From Thalassolituus maritimus (GTDB lineage: Bacteria; Pseudomonadota; Gammaproteobacteria; Pseudomonadales; Oceanobacteraceae), in contig NZ_FTOH01000007.1 of the NCBI RefSeq assembly GCF_900156675.1, positions 124,001 through 188,000 on the forward strand: DNA of 64,000 nucleotides, in the 5' to 3' direction. A program made the translations under genes and the position numbers. Shown here piece after piece: positions 1 to 7,711 of this stretch (the first letter of the stretch is position 1; every line of letters begins with the position of its first letter). The notes beneath the pieces are model-generated. The model made no database searches. It saw only the letters and a program-made list of their open reading frames with translations, and had not been told where the DNA came from.

Positions 1-556
1 TGTCATTGCTACAACTCCAAGGCATCTTTTCGTCGACGAAGCACTGGCGCACCGTGCATACGAAGATACCGCTCTGCCGATTGGTAACGGCCAGACCATC
101 AGTCAGCCTTATACGGTTGCACGCATGACAGAAACACTGCTGGCGAACGGGCCGCTGGAACGGGTACTGGAAATCGGTACTGGCTCTGGTTACCAGACAG
201 CCGTACTCTCTCCGCTTGTCAGAACCTTATATAGTGTTGAGCGTATCGAACCGTTGCATAACCGTGCGGTCGAGCGCCTGCAAAGCCTGGGGTATGACAA
301 TGTGCATCTTACCCTCTCGGATGGTACCTGGGGGTGGCCTGAGCATGGGCCTTACGATGGTATTCTTGCTGCCGCAGCCCCGGAAGAGGTGCCTGAGTCA
401 TTGCTTGCACAGCTCGCTGATGGTGGGCGTATGGTGATCCCGGTGGGTGGTAAAGAACAGAAGCTGGTACTGATTACCCGACGTGGTGATCATTTCGCAC
501 GAAAAACTCTGGAAACGGTGCGTTTCGTGCCCTTCCTTCCCGGAGTTCAGAATTAA
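1..556 (+). CDS. pcm: Protein-L-isoaspartate O-methyltransferase (5'-truncated by window edge)
   Basis: Repairs age-damaged proteins by SAM-dependent methylation of L-isoaspartyl residues in the cytoplasm. The reading frame is open from base 2, so the true start lies upstream of the window. The visible part begins in the substrate-side region ([16 protein letters not shown], then [16 protein letters not shown]), typical of the family, followed by SAM motif I ([11 protein letters not shown]) and a C-terminal VPVGG-like segment (VIPVGGKEQ). An internal ATG at 125 is not the real start because the conserved N-terminal region is continuous upstream of it. It is followed by a hairpin with a T-rich tail at 562, then a DUF368 gene, nlpD and rpoS. 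This matches the classical surE-pcm-nlpD-rpoS stress block with one extra gene in it. Confidence 0.95.
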   Translation, partial: VIATTPRHLFVDEALAHRAYEDTALPIGNGQTISQPYTVARMTETLLANGPLERVLEIGTGSGYQTAVLSPLVRTLYSVERIEPLHNRAVERLQSLGYDNVHLTLSDGTWGWPEHGPYDGILAAAAPEEVPESLLAQLADGGRMVIPVGGKEQKLVLITRRGDHFARKTLETVRFVPFLPGVQN

Positions 557-561
557 CAATA

Positions 562-585
562 GGGCGCTACGGCGTCCTTTTCTTT
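562..585 (+). terminator. Probable rho-independent terminator after pcm
   Basis: A six-pair stem GGGCGC / GCGTCC (one G-T pair) closes a TACG tetraloop just after the pcm stop and is followed by TTTTCTTT. The stem is short, so termination may be partial. Confidence 0.6.
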
Positions 586-626
586 ATCTGTCACTCAATC
601 GAATACACGATTTACAACAACGACAT

Positions 627-645
627 TTGCGCAGGGCCTGCGCAA
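627..645. promoter_or_regulatory. Perfect 9-bp inverted repeat in the 5' leader of the DUF368 gene
   Basis: TTGCGCAGG and CCTGCGCAA are perfect inverted repeats around one central G, 14 nt before the DUF368 start codon and directly before its GGAG ribosome-binding site. A one-base centre suits a dimeric protein operator better than an RNA hairpin. The regulator is unknown. Confidence 0.4.
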
Positions 646-658
646 TTATGGAGACACA

Positions 659-1564
659 ATGGAGCATCTGAAAATATTTCTTAAGGGCATGGCAATGGGA
701 GCGGCGGATGTTGTCCCTGGTGTGTCGGGTGGCACTATCGCATTTATCACCGGTATCTATACCCGCTTATTGGATGCCATTTCCAGCGTGAATCTGGAGG
801 CTTTAAGGAAGCTCAGATCCGAGGGCTTTAAATCAGCCTGGACTCATATCGATGGAACCTTTCTACTGGCATTAGGCGCAGGCATTCTGACGGCCATTAT
901 CAGTCTGGCCAAAGTAATTCATCACCTGCTCATGACTCACCCGGTTATGCTGTGGTCATTTTTCTTCGGTTTAATTATCGCCTCATGCGTACATATCGGC
1001 CGAACGATACCCCAATGGCGGTTAAAAGAAATCGCAATGCTGGTGGTAGGGGCTGTGATTGCCGCCTTTATCAGTCTCGCATCGCCGACTGAGACTGCAG
1101 TAACACTGCCGATCGTCTTTGCCGCTGGAAGTATTGCGATCTGCGCCATGATTCTTCCCGGCATATCCGGCAGCTTTATTCTGCTACTGATGGGTCTCTA
1201 TACCCCTGTGATTGCCGCGATTAAGGGGTTTGATCTTCCGGTGCTACTGACCTTTGCAGCAGGAGCGGGCCTTGGACTTTTGTTGTTCTCCCGCTTGCTC
1301 AGCTGGCTTCTTCATCACTATGCGTCGGTAGTACTCGCACTTCTGACGGGTTTTATGGTCGGATCACTAGTAAAAGTCTGGCCATGGAAAGAAACGCTGT
1401 CGACACGCATCAACAGCAAGGGAGAAGAAGTGCCATTCGTACAGCAAATGGCACTGCCGGTATTTGATGAAATGGTTGTGGTTTCAATTTTTTTGATGTT
1501 CTCAGGGGCCATTCTTGTTATCGGACTTGAACGCTTCGGAAGTGGTAATTCAGCGGAAAAATAA
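659..1564 (+). CDS. DUF368 polytopic membrane protein (PopT-like undecaprenyl-phosphate translocase)
   Basis: This 301-residue, very hydrophobic protein belongs to the DUF368 family. It carries the two diagnostic PG-x-SG loops: ADVVPGVSGGTIAF near residues 17-31 and ILPGISGSFILLLMG near 165-180. Several transmembrane helices separate them. DUF368 proteins (PopT in Vibrio cholerae) have been reported to return undecaprenyl phosphate, the cell-wall lipid carrier, across the inner membrane; that role is transferred by family membership. The start ATG at 659 follows GGAG. The gene sits between pcm and nlpD, where many gammaproteobacteria have no gene, so an envelope-maintenance function fits NlpD next door. 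A perfect inverted repeat lies in its leader. Confidence 0.85.
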   Translation: MEHLKIFLKGMAMGAADVVPGVSGGTIAFITGIYTRLLDAISSVNLEALRKLRSEGFKSAWTHIDGTFLLALGAGILTAIISLAKVIHHLLMTHPVMLWSFFFGLIIASCVHIGRTIPQWRLKEIAMLVVGAVIAAFISLASPTETAVTLPIVFAAGSIAICAMILPGISGSFILLLMGLYTPVIAAIKGFDLPVLLTFAAGAGLGLLLFSRLLSWLLHHYASVVLALLTGFMVGSLVKVWPWKETLSTRINSKGEEVPFVQQMALPVFDEMVVVSIFLMFSGAILVIGLERFGSGNSAEK

Positions 1565-1779
1565 AATGAACGCCTGTTTAGTCACTTCTTTTCTTTGAAA
1601 AGCAGGTTTGAAATCCTGTATACAGTGGCTACGGATAAAAAAATCCTGATATTTTTTAGAATACTTTGGAATTAAAAAATACGTTTTTTATTCACCTGGG
1701 TTGCAAAGGTTGCAAACCGTTACATGGGCGGAAAGCCGTCACTATCGGGTGTCAAAAAGTCGTAAACTTGTCAGAACCT

Positions 1780-2556
1780 ATGAAAACTGCCCGGCTTGTC
1801 ATATTAGTCATAACCTCAACGATAGTTACTGCTTGTACATCTGGCGGTGGCTTCGTCTCAGTTGATCAAAAATTCGGCAGAGATAAAACGGCGTCAGGTT
1901 TTCATCTTGTTCGCGAGGGAGAGACTTTGTATTCCATTGCGTGGCGCTATGGATTGGACTATCGCGAGTTGGCGAACGCTAACTCCATTTCTTCCCCACA
2001 TACTATTTATCCCGGCCAGAAAATTGACATCGACTACACCGCCGCAGAAGCCGCCAGTGCTCCGCGTGTGAGTGTCAGAAACCCGTCAAATCCGCCTAAG
2101 CCTGTTGCATCGCCAAGAGTCAGTAAACCTAAAAATGGTCAGTTATCGCCAAAACCGGTGCCGACTGGGCCGATTTCGGGGTGGCAGTGGCCCTCTGACG
2201 GCAAAATAATTGGTCAATTTTCGACCAGGAGACCCGTGAACAAGGGGATTGATCTTGCCGGGTCGATGGGGGAATCTATTTTGGCAGCAGCGGCGGGAAC
2301 AGTGGTTTACGCAGGCACCGGACTCCGGGGGTACGGCAACCTTGTCATCATCCGGCACAACGAAAAGTTCTTAAGTGCTTACGCCCACGCTAGCCGCATC
2401 ACCGTCAGCGAAGGCCAAGAAATTAAAGCGGGCGGAAAAATTGCCGAAAAAGGATCTACTGGTACCGACAAAGTGAAACTTCACTTTGAGATCCGGGAAA
2501 ACGGCAAGCCGGTCAATCCACTGAAGTATCTGCCACAGCGCAGAGGGGGTGGATAA
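1780..2556 (+). CDS. nlpD: NlpD-like LysM/degenerate M23 lipoprotein, amidase activator
   Basis: Murein hydrolase activator anchored as a lipoprotein. The open frame extends upstream to 1666, but the ATG at 1780 gives a proper lipoprotein signal (MKTARLVILVI...IVTAC, lipobox cysteine about residue 19), so that start is chosen. A LysM domain follows (HLVREGETLYSIAWRYGL to YPGQKIDID), then a Pro/Ser/Lys-rich linker, then an M23/LytM domain. The zinc ligands of active M23 peptidases are altered: H-x-x-x-D reads NKGID and the late H-x-H reads KLH. As in E. coli NlpD, it should therefore not cleave peptidoglycan itself but activate an amidase, possibly AmiB encoded at 33.6 kb. It lies directly upstream of rpoS; in many relatives the main rpoS promoter lies within nlpD. 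Confidence 0.93.
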   Translation: MKTARLVILVITSTIVTACTSGGGFVSVDQKFGRDKTASGFHLVREGETLYSIAWRYGLDYRELANANSISSPHTIYPGQKIDIDYTAAEAASAPRVSVRNPSNPPKPVASPRVSKPKNGQLSPKPVPTGPISGWQWPSDGKIIGQFSTRRPVNKGIDLAGSMGESILAAAAGTVVYAGTGLRGYGNLVIIRHNEKFLSAYAHASRITVSEGQEIKAGGKIAEKGSTGTDKVKLHFEIRENGKPVNPLKYLPQRRGGG

Positions 2557-2632
2557 AAAGTAAACAGTCGTTCTGGCACAAAACCTGTTTCGGTTCAGGT
2601 TCAGGATGACCAACCCAAAGGTGGGACTAAAC

Positions 2633-3592
2633 ATGGCAGTACAACAACGCGATATTATTGAAGAAGAAGTGTTCGATGACGTAGAAACAGCCTCAGCTGA
2701 CGATTCTACTGAAGAAAGCGGCCAGGAACGGTTCGCTGCGGACACATCCGGGAAAACTCTTGATGCCACCCAGATGTATCTCAATGAGATTGGTTTCTCT
2801 CCGCTGTTGTCTGCTGAAGAGGAAGTGCATTACGCTCGCCTGGCTCGTAAGGGCGACGAAATGGGCCGTCGACGCATGATCGAAAGTAACCTCCGTCTGG
2901 TGGTGAAGATCTCTCGTCGTTACGTTAACCGCGGCCTTTCTCTGCTTGATCTGATTGAAGAAGGTAATCTGGGGCTGATCCGCGCTGTAGAGAAGTTTGA
3001 TCCTGAACGTGGCTTCCGCTTCTCGACTTATGCAACCTGGTGGATTCGTCAGACCATCGAACGTGCAATCATGAACCAGACCCGCACCATTCGTCTGCCG
3101 ATTCACGTAGTAAAAGAGTTGAACGTCTATCTGCGTGCTGCCCGTGAGCTGGCTCAGAAGCTTGATCACGAGCCGACGGCTGAAGATATCGCAGAACTGC
3201 TTGATAAGCCTGTCGCGGACGTTAAGCGCATGCTGAAGCTGAATGAGCGTGTTACTTCGGTTGATACGCCGCTGGGCCCGAATTCTGACAAGTCGATTCT
3301 CGACACCATCGCTGATGAGCGTATGGAAGATCCGGGTACAGAGCTGCAGAACGACGATATTCAGAGCAACCTGTCACAGTGGATCGAAGAACTGCCTGAA
3401 AAGCAGCGTGAAGTGCTCTCACGTCGTTTTGGTCTGCGTGGCTATGAACCAAGCACGCTGGAAGATGTAGGCCGCGAAATCGGTCTCACCCGTGAGCGAG
3501 TGCGCCAGATCCAGGTAGAAGCGCTTAAGCGTCTGCGAGAAGTATTTGAAAAGCACGGTCTGAATGCAGAGGTGCTGTTCGGTATGGCATAA
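2633..3592 (+). CDS. rpoS: RNA polymerase sigma factor RpoS (sigma-38)
   Basis: General stress/stationary-phase sigma factor. The 319-residue protein has the group 2 sigma-70 regions in order: region 1.2 ([20 protein letters not shown]), 2.1-2.4 ([20 protein letters not shown], then [20 protein letters not shown]), region 3 ([20 protein letters not shown]) and region 4 with the helix-turn-helix ([20 protein letters not shown]). The ATG at 2633 (MAVQQRD) is preferred for its family-like N-terminus; an alternative in-frame ATG at 2606 adds nine residues and cannot be excluded. It follows nlpD by 76 nt and ends at a strong symmetrical terminator. It probably controls stress genes such as dps at 29.9 kb (inference). 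Confidence 0.97.
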   Translation: MAVQQRDIIEEEVFDDVETASADDSTEESGQERFAADTSGKTLDATQMYLNEIGFSPLLSAEEEVHYARLARKGDEMGRRRMIESNLRLVVKISRRYVNRGLSLLDLIEEGNLGLIRAVEKFDPERGFRFSTYATWWIRQTIERAIMNQTRTIRLPIHVVKELNVYLRAARELAQKLDHEPTAEDIAELLDKPVADVKRMLKLNERVTSVDTPLGPNSDKSILDTIADERMEDPGTELQNDDIQSNLSQWIEELPEKQREVLSRRFGLRGYEPSTLEDVGREIGLTRERVRQIQVEALKRLREVFEKHGLNAEVLFGMA

Positions 3593-3607
3593 GCCATCAC
3601 CGTAAAC

Positions 3608-3636
3608 AAAAAAACCGGCCAATGGCCGGTTTTTTT
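3608..3636. terminator. Strong bidirectional terminator between rpoS and the MaoC gene
   Basis: Stem ACCGGCC-AAT-GGCCGGT is flanked by seven A on the left and seven T on the right. It can therefore end transcription from rpoS (plus) and from the convergent minus-strand gene. Confidence 0.92.
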
Positions 3637-3659
3637 GTGTCTGTCTGAAACTGGGTAGC

Positions 3660-4523
3660 TCAGATGTATTTCACCTGACCAGCGAGGAAGGGTTTGCCGT
3701 CTTCCGGATCGGTTAAACCGAAGTCCACACCGTCTTTACGGACGTTATAGCCCAGCTGCGCTTGTCCCGGCAGGAAGATAGGTAGCTTGAAGTCTACAGT
3801 GACTTCCGCAGGGCGCCCTTTCAGGTGAGATTCGATGGATGCCATGGCGCGTGCTTTTGCCCACATACCATGAGCAATCGGACGCTTAAAGCCGAAAGCC
3901 CGTGCAGTGAATGGAAACAGGTGAATAGGGTTGATGTCACGACCCAGAAGAGCGTACTTAACACCCGTCAGAGCTGGTACTTCCCAATCAACGATACGTT
4001 CAGCGTTCTCGACAACATCGAGCGTCGGTGCTTTTTCCATATCCGGATTCTTCTTACCGCGCCTCAGAAGAACGCTTCGGCACTCCCAGACAAGTTCACC
4101 AGCGATATGCATACGGGTATAGAAAGTGAATAGTTCACCGTTGTGAACTTTTTCCGGACCGATCAGAGTACAGTCGGTATCCAGTGTGGCATCCACAGGA
4201 ATTTGTTTGTGCTGGGTGATGATATTGCGGATATGAACCAGGCCCATCACCGCATGCGGGTATGCATCAGATAGAAATAATGCACTTTGAAGCGGGAAGG
4301 TCAGCAAAAAAGGGTAAGTAAATGGCAGGTACTTACTTTTCGCGAATCCACACTGGCGGCGGTACTCTTCAAGCTCGGAAGGATTAACCCGGACATTCTT
4401 ACGAGAGAAGCGAGCGCGTTCTTCACAGACCAGCTCCTGCTTAGGTTTACCCGGATTTTTCATTGCAATACGGATGTACTGAATCAGTGCTGGAGTCGGT
4501 TTTTTGATCTCTTTCGTTAACAT
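3660..4523 (-). CDS. MaoC-like (R)-specific enoyl-CoA hydratase/dehydratase family protein
   Basis: A 287-residue protein with the hydratase-2 (MaoC) signature near its C-terminus: LLGRDINPIHLFPFTARAFG followed by RPIAHGMW. The D-x-N-P-x-H Asp and His are the expected catalytic pair of a hot-dog-fold hydratase. The N-terminal half is a second, less conserved hot-dog-like region. Such proteins hydrate (R)-2-enoyl-CoA or act in fatty-acid/PHA metabolism; the actual substrate cannot be read from sequence. The frame opens at 4604, but the ATG at 4523 (MLTKEIKKPT) has an AAGGAAG box about 8-10 nt upstream and is chosen. It is convergent with rpoS and is probably monocistronic. Confidence 0.8.
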   Translation of the reverse strand: MLTKEIKKPTPALIQYIRIAMKNPGKPKQELVCEERARFSRKNVRVNPSELEEYRRQCGFAKSKYLPFTYPFLLTFPLQSALFLSDAYPHAVMGLVHIRNIITQHKQIPVDATLDTDCTLIGPEKVHNGELFTFYTRMHIAGELVWECRSVLLRRGKKNPDMEKAPTLDVVENAERIVDWEVPALTGVKYALLGRDINPIHLFPFTARAFGFKRPIAHGMWAKARAMASIESHLKGRPAEVTVDFKLPIFLPGQAQLGYNVRKDGVDFGLTDPEDGKPFLAGQVKYI

Positions 4524-4710
4524 TCGGGACTTCCTTAAATGAATACCTGAAGCGGACTTTGTTTGGCCTATTATGCCCAGTAGTCTGTAGTGATTGCTCA
4601 GCATTATAGAGTCTTAATGCCGCACAAAACTTGGCCTCAGAGACATACTGTTAACGTCGATTTTGACCTTTTGTCAGACAGGTGTCTTTTAAAGTACTGT
4701 ATGCCAGATA

Positions 4711-4736
4711 TAAAAAACGGGGCCGAAGCCCCGTTC
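4711..4736 (-). terminator. Rho-independent terminator of ssb
   Basis: On the minus strand, ACGGGGC-TTCG-GCCCCGT is followed by a run of T, directly downstream of the ssb stop. The TTCG tetraloop is especially stable. Confidence 0.9.
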
Positions 4737-4745
4737 TCAATTCCC

Positions 4746-5402
4746 TCAGAATGGGATGTCGTCGTCAAAATCATCAAAGCTATTGCTGGGCTGCGGAGCA
4801 GGCTGCTGAGGTGCCTGTTGTGGAGGTTGTGGAGGTTGCTGGTAACCACCTTGATTGCCATATCCGCTCTGAGCCGGTTGCTGTGCAGGCTGAGGCGGAC
4901 GCTGTGGCGCCTGTTGGTAACCACCCGGCTGTTGAGCCGGCTGTTGCGGAGCCTGGCGTGGCTGCTGAGGCGCTTGCTGTGGTGGCTGTTGGTAACCGCC
5001 CATGCCGCCACCCATACCACCGCTCATGTTGCCAGGCATCTGGCCTGAGCCAGTGCTCATTCCATCGCCACGGGAGTCCAGCATCATCATTTCGTTAGTG
5101 ATAATTTCGGTGGTGTAGCGTTTTACACCGTCTTTTTCCCATTCGCGGGTACGCAGCTTGCCTTCGAAGTAGGCTCGTGAACCTTTTTTCAGGTATTGCT
5201 GGCAGATTTCGGCAAGACGTCCATAGACGGTCAGGCGGTGCCATTCAGTCTGCTCGACCTTCTGGCCGGTTGCCTTGTCGTTGTAACTTTCATCTGTTGC
5301 CAGTGACAGGTTGGCTACGGCATTTCCATTCGGAAGGTAACGCACTTCAGGGTCGCGACCCAGGGTGCCGATGAGAGTGACTTTATTAACACTGCGAGCC
5401 AT
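4746..5402 (-). CDS. ssb: Single-stranded DNA-binding protein
   Basis: Essential ssDNA-coating protein of replication, repair and recombination. Residues 1-110 form the OB fold ([57 protein letters not shown]). A long Gln/Pro/Gly-rich linker follows (about residues 125-205, with repeated GGYQQ-type and QQP blocks). It ends in the acidic tip DDDIPF, which recruits partner proteins. At 218 residues it is longer than E. coli SSB because of the linker. The start codon overlaps the end of the upstream MFS gene by 17 nt, so translation is likely coupled. The low-complexity linker creates spurious antisense frames, which I left out. Confidence 0.97.
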   Translation of the reverse strand: MARSVNKVTLIGTLGRDPEVRYLPNGNAVANLSLATDESYNDKATGQKVEQTEWHRLTVYGRLAEICQQYLKKGSRAYFEGKLRTREWEKDGVKRYTTEIITNEMMMLDSRGDGMSTGSGQMPGNMSGGMGGGMGGYQQPPQQAPQQPRQAPQQPAQQPGGYQQAPQRPPQPAQQPAQSGYGNQGGYQQPPQPPQQAPQQPAPQPSNSFDDFDDDIPF

Positions 5403-6753
5403 GTTTTTCTCCTGTGGATTCGATCAAGGTCAGTGCGTCTTCGCGGCTGAATTCATCCGCACTGACTTTCAGATATACCGCGTCTTCTGCCGGAAGATAA
5501 AGTGCTTCAGCAACGCCGGGCAGAGCTTCAAGTGATGCCAGGGCTGAATTATCGAGATGGCGATGGCCCGGCAGGCGGACACTGACCAGATGACGCGGTG
5601 CATTGGTCTGAGACATTAACAGCGCCCAAAGTACCACCAATGCCCCCAGTCCGACAAACAGAATTGGCGCCCCATATTGGCTGAGAACCCAGCCCCCGAT
5701 ACTGCCACCGAAGAAAGCGCCCAGAAACTGCATGCTGGAGTAGATCCCCATGGCGCTACCTTTAGCGCCTGCGGGAGCAATCTTGCTAAGCCATGAGGGC
5801 AGGCTGGCTTCCATCAGGTTGAAGCCCCAGAAGTACAACAACAGCAATACGATCCAGTGCCAGAGTGAGGAAGCTGTGCCCATAAGCAGAAGAGCGGCAG
5901 CAATGATCAGTGAGCCTGTAATAACGACGCCCTTCATGCGTTGTCGTTTCTCGGCAATGATGATCAGTGGCACCATCAAGACAAAGGCAACAAGAAGTAC
6001 GGGCAGGTATAGCCAGCTGTGGTGATTCGCCGTCAGACCTGCTTCAACCAATTGAGCAGGGATAGCGACGAAAATAGCGACCATCAGAGCATGGAGTAAG
6101 AAAATCCCCAGATTGAGCGGCCACATGCGGCGATTTTTAAGTTGTTCGACAATGACAGGGAGTGCCGCGCTGGCGTCTCTGTGCTGTTTGGCCGGGGGAG
6201 CAGGAATCACCCAAAGAGTAACCAGGACGCCGCCGATGGCCAGTACTGCGGTGACAGCAAAAATCAGGTGAAGGCCACCAAAGGATGCCAGCCAGGGCCC
6301 AAGTATGAGTGCGACCGAGAAAGAAAGGCCGATGCTGGCACCAATGGAAGCCATGGCTTTCATCCGATGCTCTTCGCGGGTCAGGTCAGTGACCAGGGCC
6401 ATAATCGCACTGGCAATAGCGCCACCGCCTTGCAATGCGCGCCCTATGATCACTCCCCAGACACTGTCTGAGGTAGCCGCGATAACGCTGCCCAGGGCAA
6501 AGATCAGCAAGCCACCGATGATCACTGGCTTGCGACCAATCCGATCGGAGAGTGCGCCCGCAGGTATCTGCAGCAGAGCCTGCGTAAGGCCGTAGACGCC
6601 CATAGCCAGCCCCAGCAACTGAGGTGTTGCACCTTCCAGTTGCTCGCCTTCGAGCATCATGACGGGCAGAACCATGAACAGGCCCAACATACGAAGAGCG
6701 TATAGTGAGGCGAGGGAGATCACGGCGCGTTGTTCGGTTTTATCTGGGGTCAC
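5386..6753 (-). CDS. MFS transporter with C-terminal soluble domain (YajR-like)
   Basis: A 455-residue major-facilitator protein. The motif A loop [16 protein letters not shown] follows TM2, and the 12 hydrophobic segments end near residue 390. A soluble extension of about 65 residues follows ([13 protein letters not shown] to the C-terminus), whose alternating beta/alpha pattern resembles the ferredoxin-like YAM domain of E. coli YajR. The substrate is unknown; drug or proton-coupled efflux is the usual guess. It overlaps ssb by 17 nt and is co-transcribed with it, in a divergent arrangement with uvrA except that a regulator gene lies between. I recall the same MFS-ssb/uvrA neighbourhood from Pseudomonas. 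Confidence 0.85.
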   Translation of the reverse strand: MTPDKTEQRAVISLASLYALRMLGLFMVLPVMMLEGEQLEGATPQLLGLAMGVYGLTQALLQIPAGALSDRIGRKPVIIGGLLIFALGSVIAATSDSVWGVIIGRALQGGGAIASAIMALVTDLTREEHRMKAMASIGASIGLSFSVALILGPWLASFGGLHLIFAVTAVLAIGGVLVTLWVIPAPPAKQHRDASAALPVIVEQLKNRRMWPLNLGIFLLHALMVAIFVAIPAQLVEAGLTANHHSWLYLPVLLVAFVLMVPLIIIAEKRQRMKGVVITGSLIIAAALLLMGTASSLWHWIVLLLLYFWGFNLMEASLPSWLSKIAPAGAKGSAMGIYSSMQFLGAFFGGSIGGWVLSQYGAPILFVGLGALVVLWALLMSQTNAPRHLVSVRLPGHRHLDNSALASLEALPGVAEALYLPAEDAVYLKVSADEFSREDALTLIESTGEKHGSQC

Positions 6754-6941
6754 TGTGCGGCCAATCGATAACTGTGAATCAGGGCGGCTAGTCTACCAGA
6801 TTGTCGGCGCTGGAGGGGGAGTCTTGATGACGCCAAATCCCACTACCATCTTAGTCTGATTGCGGTAAACTCCTTTGGGGGTATAAGGGATATACCAAGA
6901 CGGAAGCGACTAGCTTGGGCGAAAGTACATGGAGAGACTTT

Positions 6942-7634
6942 ATGGACCAGAGATCACCTGCCATCGAACGAAGAATACTTCTTTTTGGTCAGACAAACCT
7001 TGAGAACTCAATCCTGATCGGCAATGTTCATCAGAACACAGGTATTGAGTGTCAGCTGATAGATGTTCGTCACTGGCGGGCAGAGTGGGAATTCGAAGCA
7101 GACAGAGTGATTGCTTTGATTGATTCCGGGAGCGCAGCTCCAGAACGTATCCGCGAGCTGGTGGATTGTCTTCATGACCTGCAAGCCGATGTTGGTATTG
7201 CCGTATTTAATGTGGCGAAACGACACCCCTCCGAACAGCTGATAAGTTGGCCTAAACTGAATGGTCTGTTCTATACCGGTACGACCCACAGCCAGTTGTG
7301 TCGAGGTATTGAAAGTCTGTTTCTCGGCGAACTCTGGCTACCACGCCATCTCATGGCGGCTTTTCTTGAAAGGACTCGTGAGCGCCCTAAAAACGCCACC
7401 GGCTTTGCCGGTATTCTCACTCGTCGTGAAAAGCAGATACTGCGCCTGACGGCAACAGGGGCGACAAACGCTGAAGTGGCTGAAGAGCTCAACGTCAGCA
7501 TGCACACGGTAAAAACTCACGTTTATAACCTGTTCCGGAAAATCGGCGTGACCAACCGAATTCAGGCCGTGAACTGGGCAAAAGAAAACATGCACGAGCT
7601 GCATGACAAGGAAGAAGCAGAAGCAACAGGCTGA
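6942..7634 (+). CDS. CsgD/VpsT-like LuxR-family transcriptional regulator
   Basis: A 230-residue two-domain regulator. The N-terminal half is receiver-like (ILLFGQTNLEN...VIALIDSG), but the acidic pair after strand 1 is missing, so normal phosphorylation is doubtful. The C-terminal helix-turn-helix (ILTRREKQILRLTATGATN, then NVSMHTVKTHVYNLFRKIGV, then RIQAVNWAKENM) closely resembles CsgD, including the KTHLYNLFKKI and QAVSWA features I recall. At the domain junction is GELWLPRH; in VpsT a W[FLM][TS]R motif there binds c-di-GMP, here WLPR. The frame opens at a TTG (6915), but the ATG at 6942 has GGAG seven bases upstream and is chosen. It lies alone between the MFS-ssb operon and uvrA. A role in matrix or biofilm control is inferred. 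Confidence 0.8.
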   Translation: MDQRSPAIERRILLFGQTNLENSILIGNVHQNTGIECQLIDVRHWRAEWEFEADRVIALIDSGSAAPERIRELVDCLHDLQADVGIAVFNVAKRHPSEQLISWPKLNGLFYTGTTHSQLCRGIESLFLGELWLPRHLMAAFLERTRERPKNATGFAGILTRREKQILRLTATGATNAEVAEELNVSMHTVKTHVYNLFRKIGVTNRIQAVNWAKENMHELHDKEEAEATG

Positions 7635-7711
7635 TTCACAGTAAAAGCGGCTGATCCCGTCTTCGCCTTGCTTTACAATGGGGGTTTTGACTCAGGTAGT
7701 GAAAGCTCCAC

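Noticed and set aside
4590-5048. Plus-strand frames opposite the ssb 3' half, rich in Leu/Arg/Trp or Val/Ala
   Set aside because: They are shadows of the low-complexity Gln/Pro/Gly linker of SSB; no ribosome-binding site and no recognisable fold.
7635-7711. Possible LexA (SOS) box before uvrA, or before the MFS-ssb operon at 6754-6941
   Set aside because: No CTGT-N8-ACAG match in either region, so SOS regulation is not claimed.
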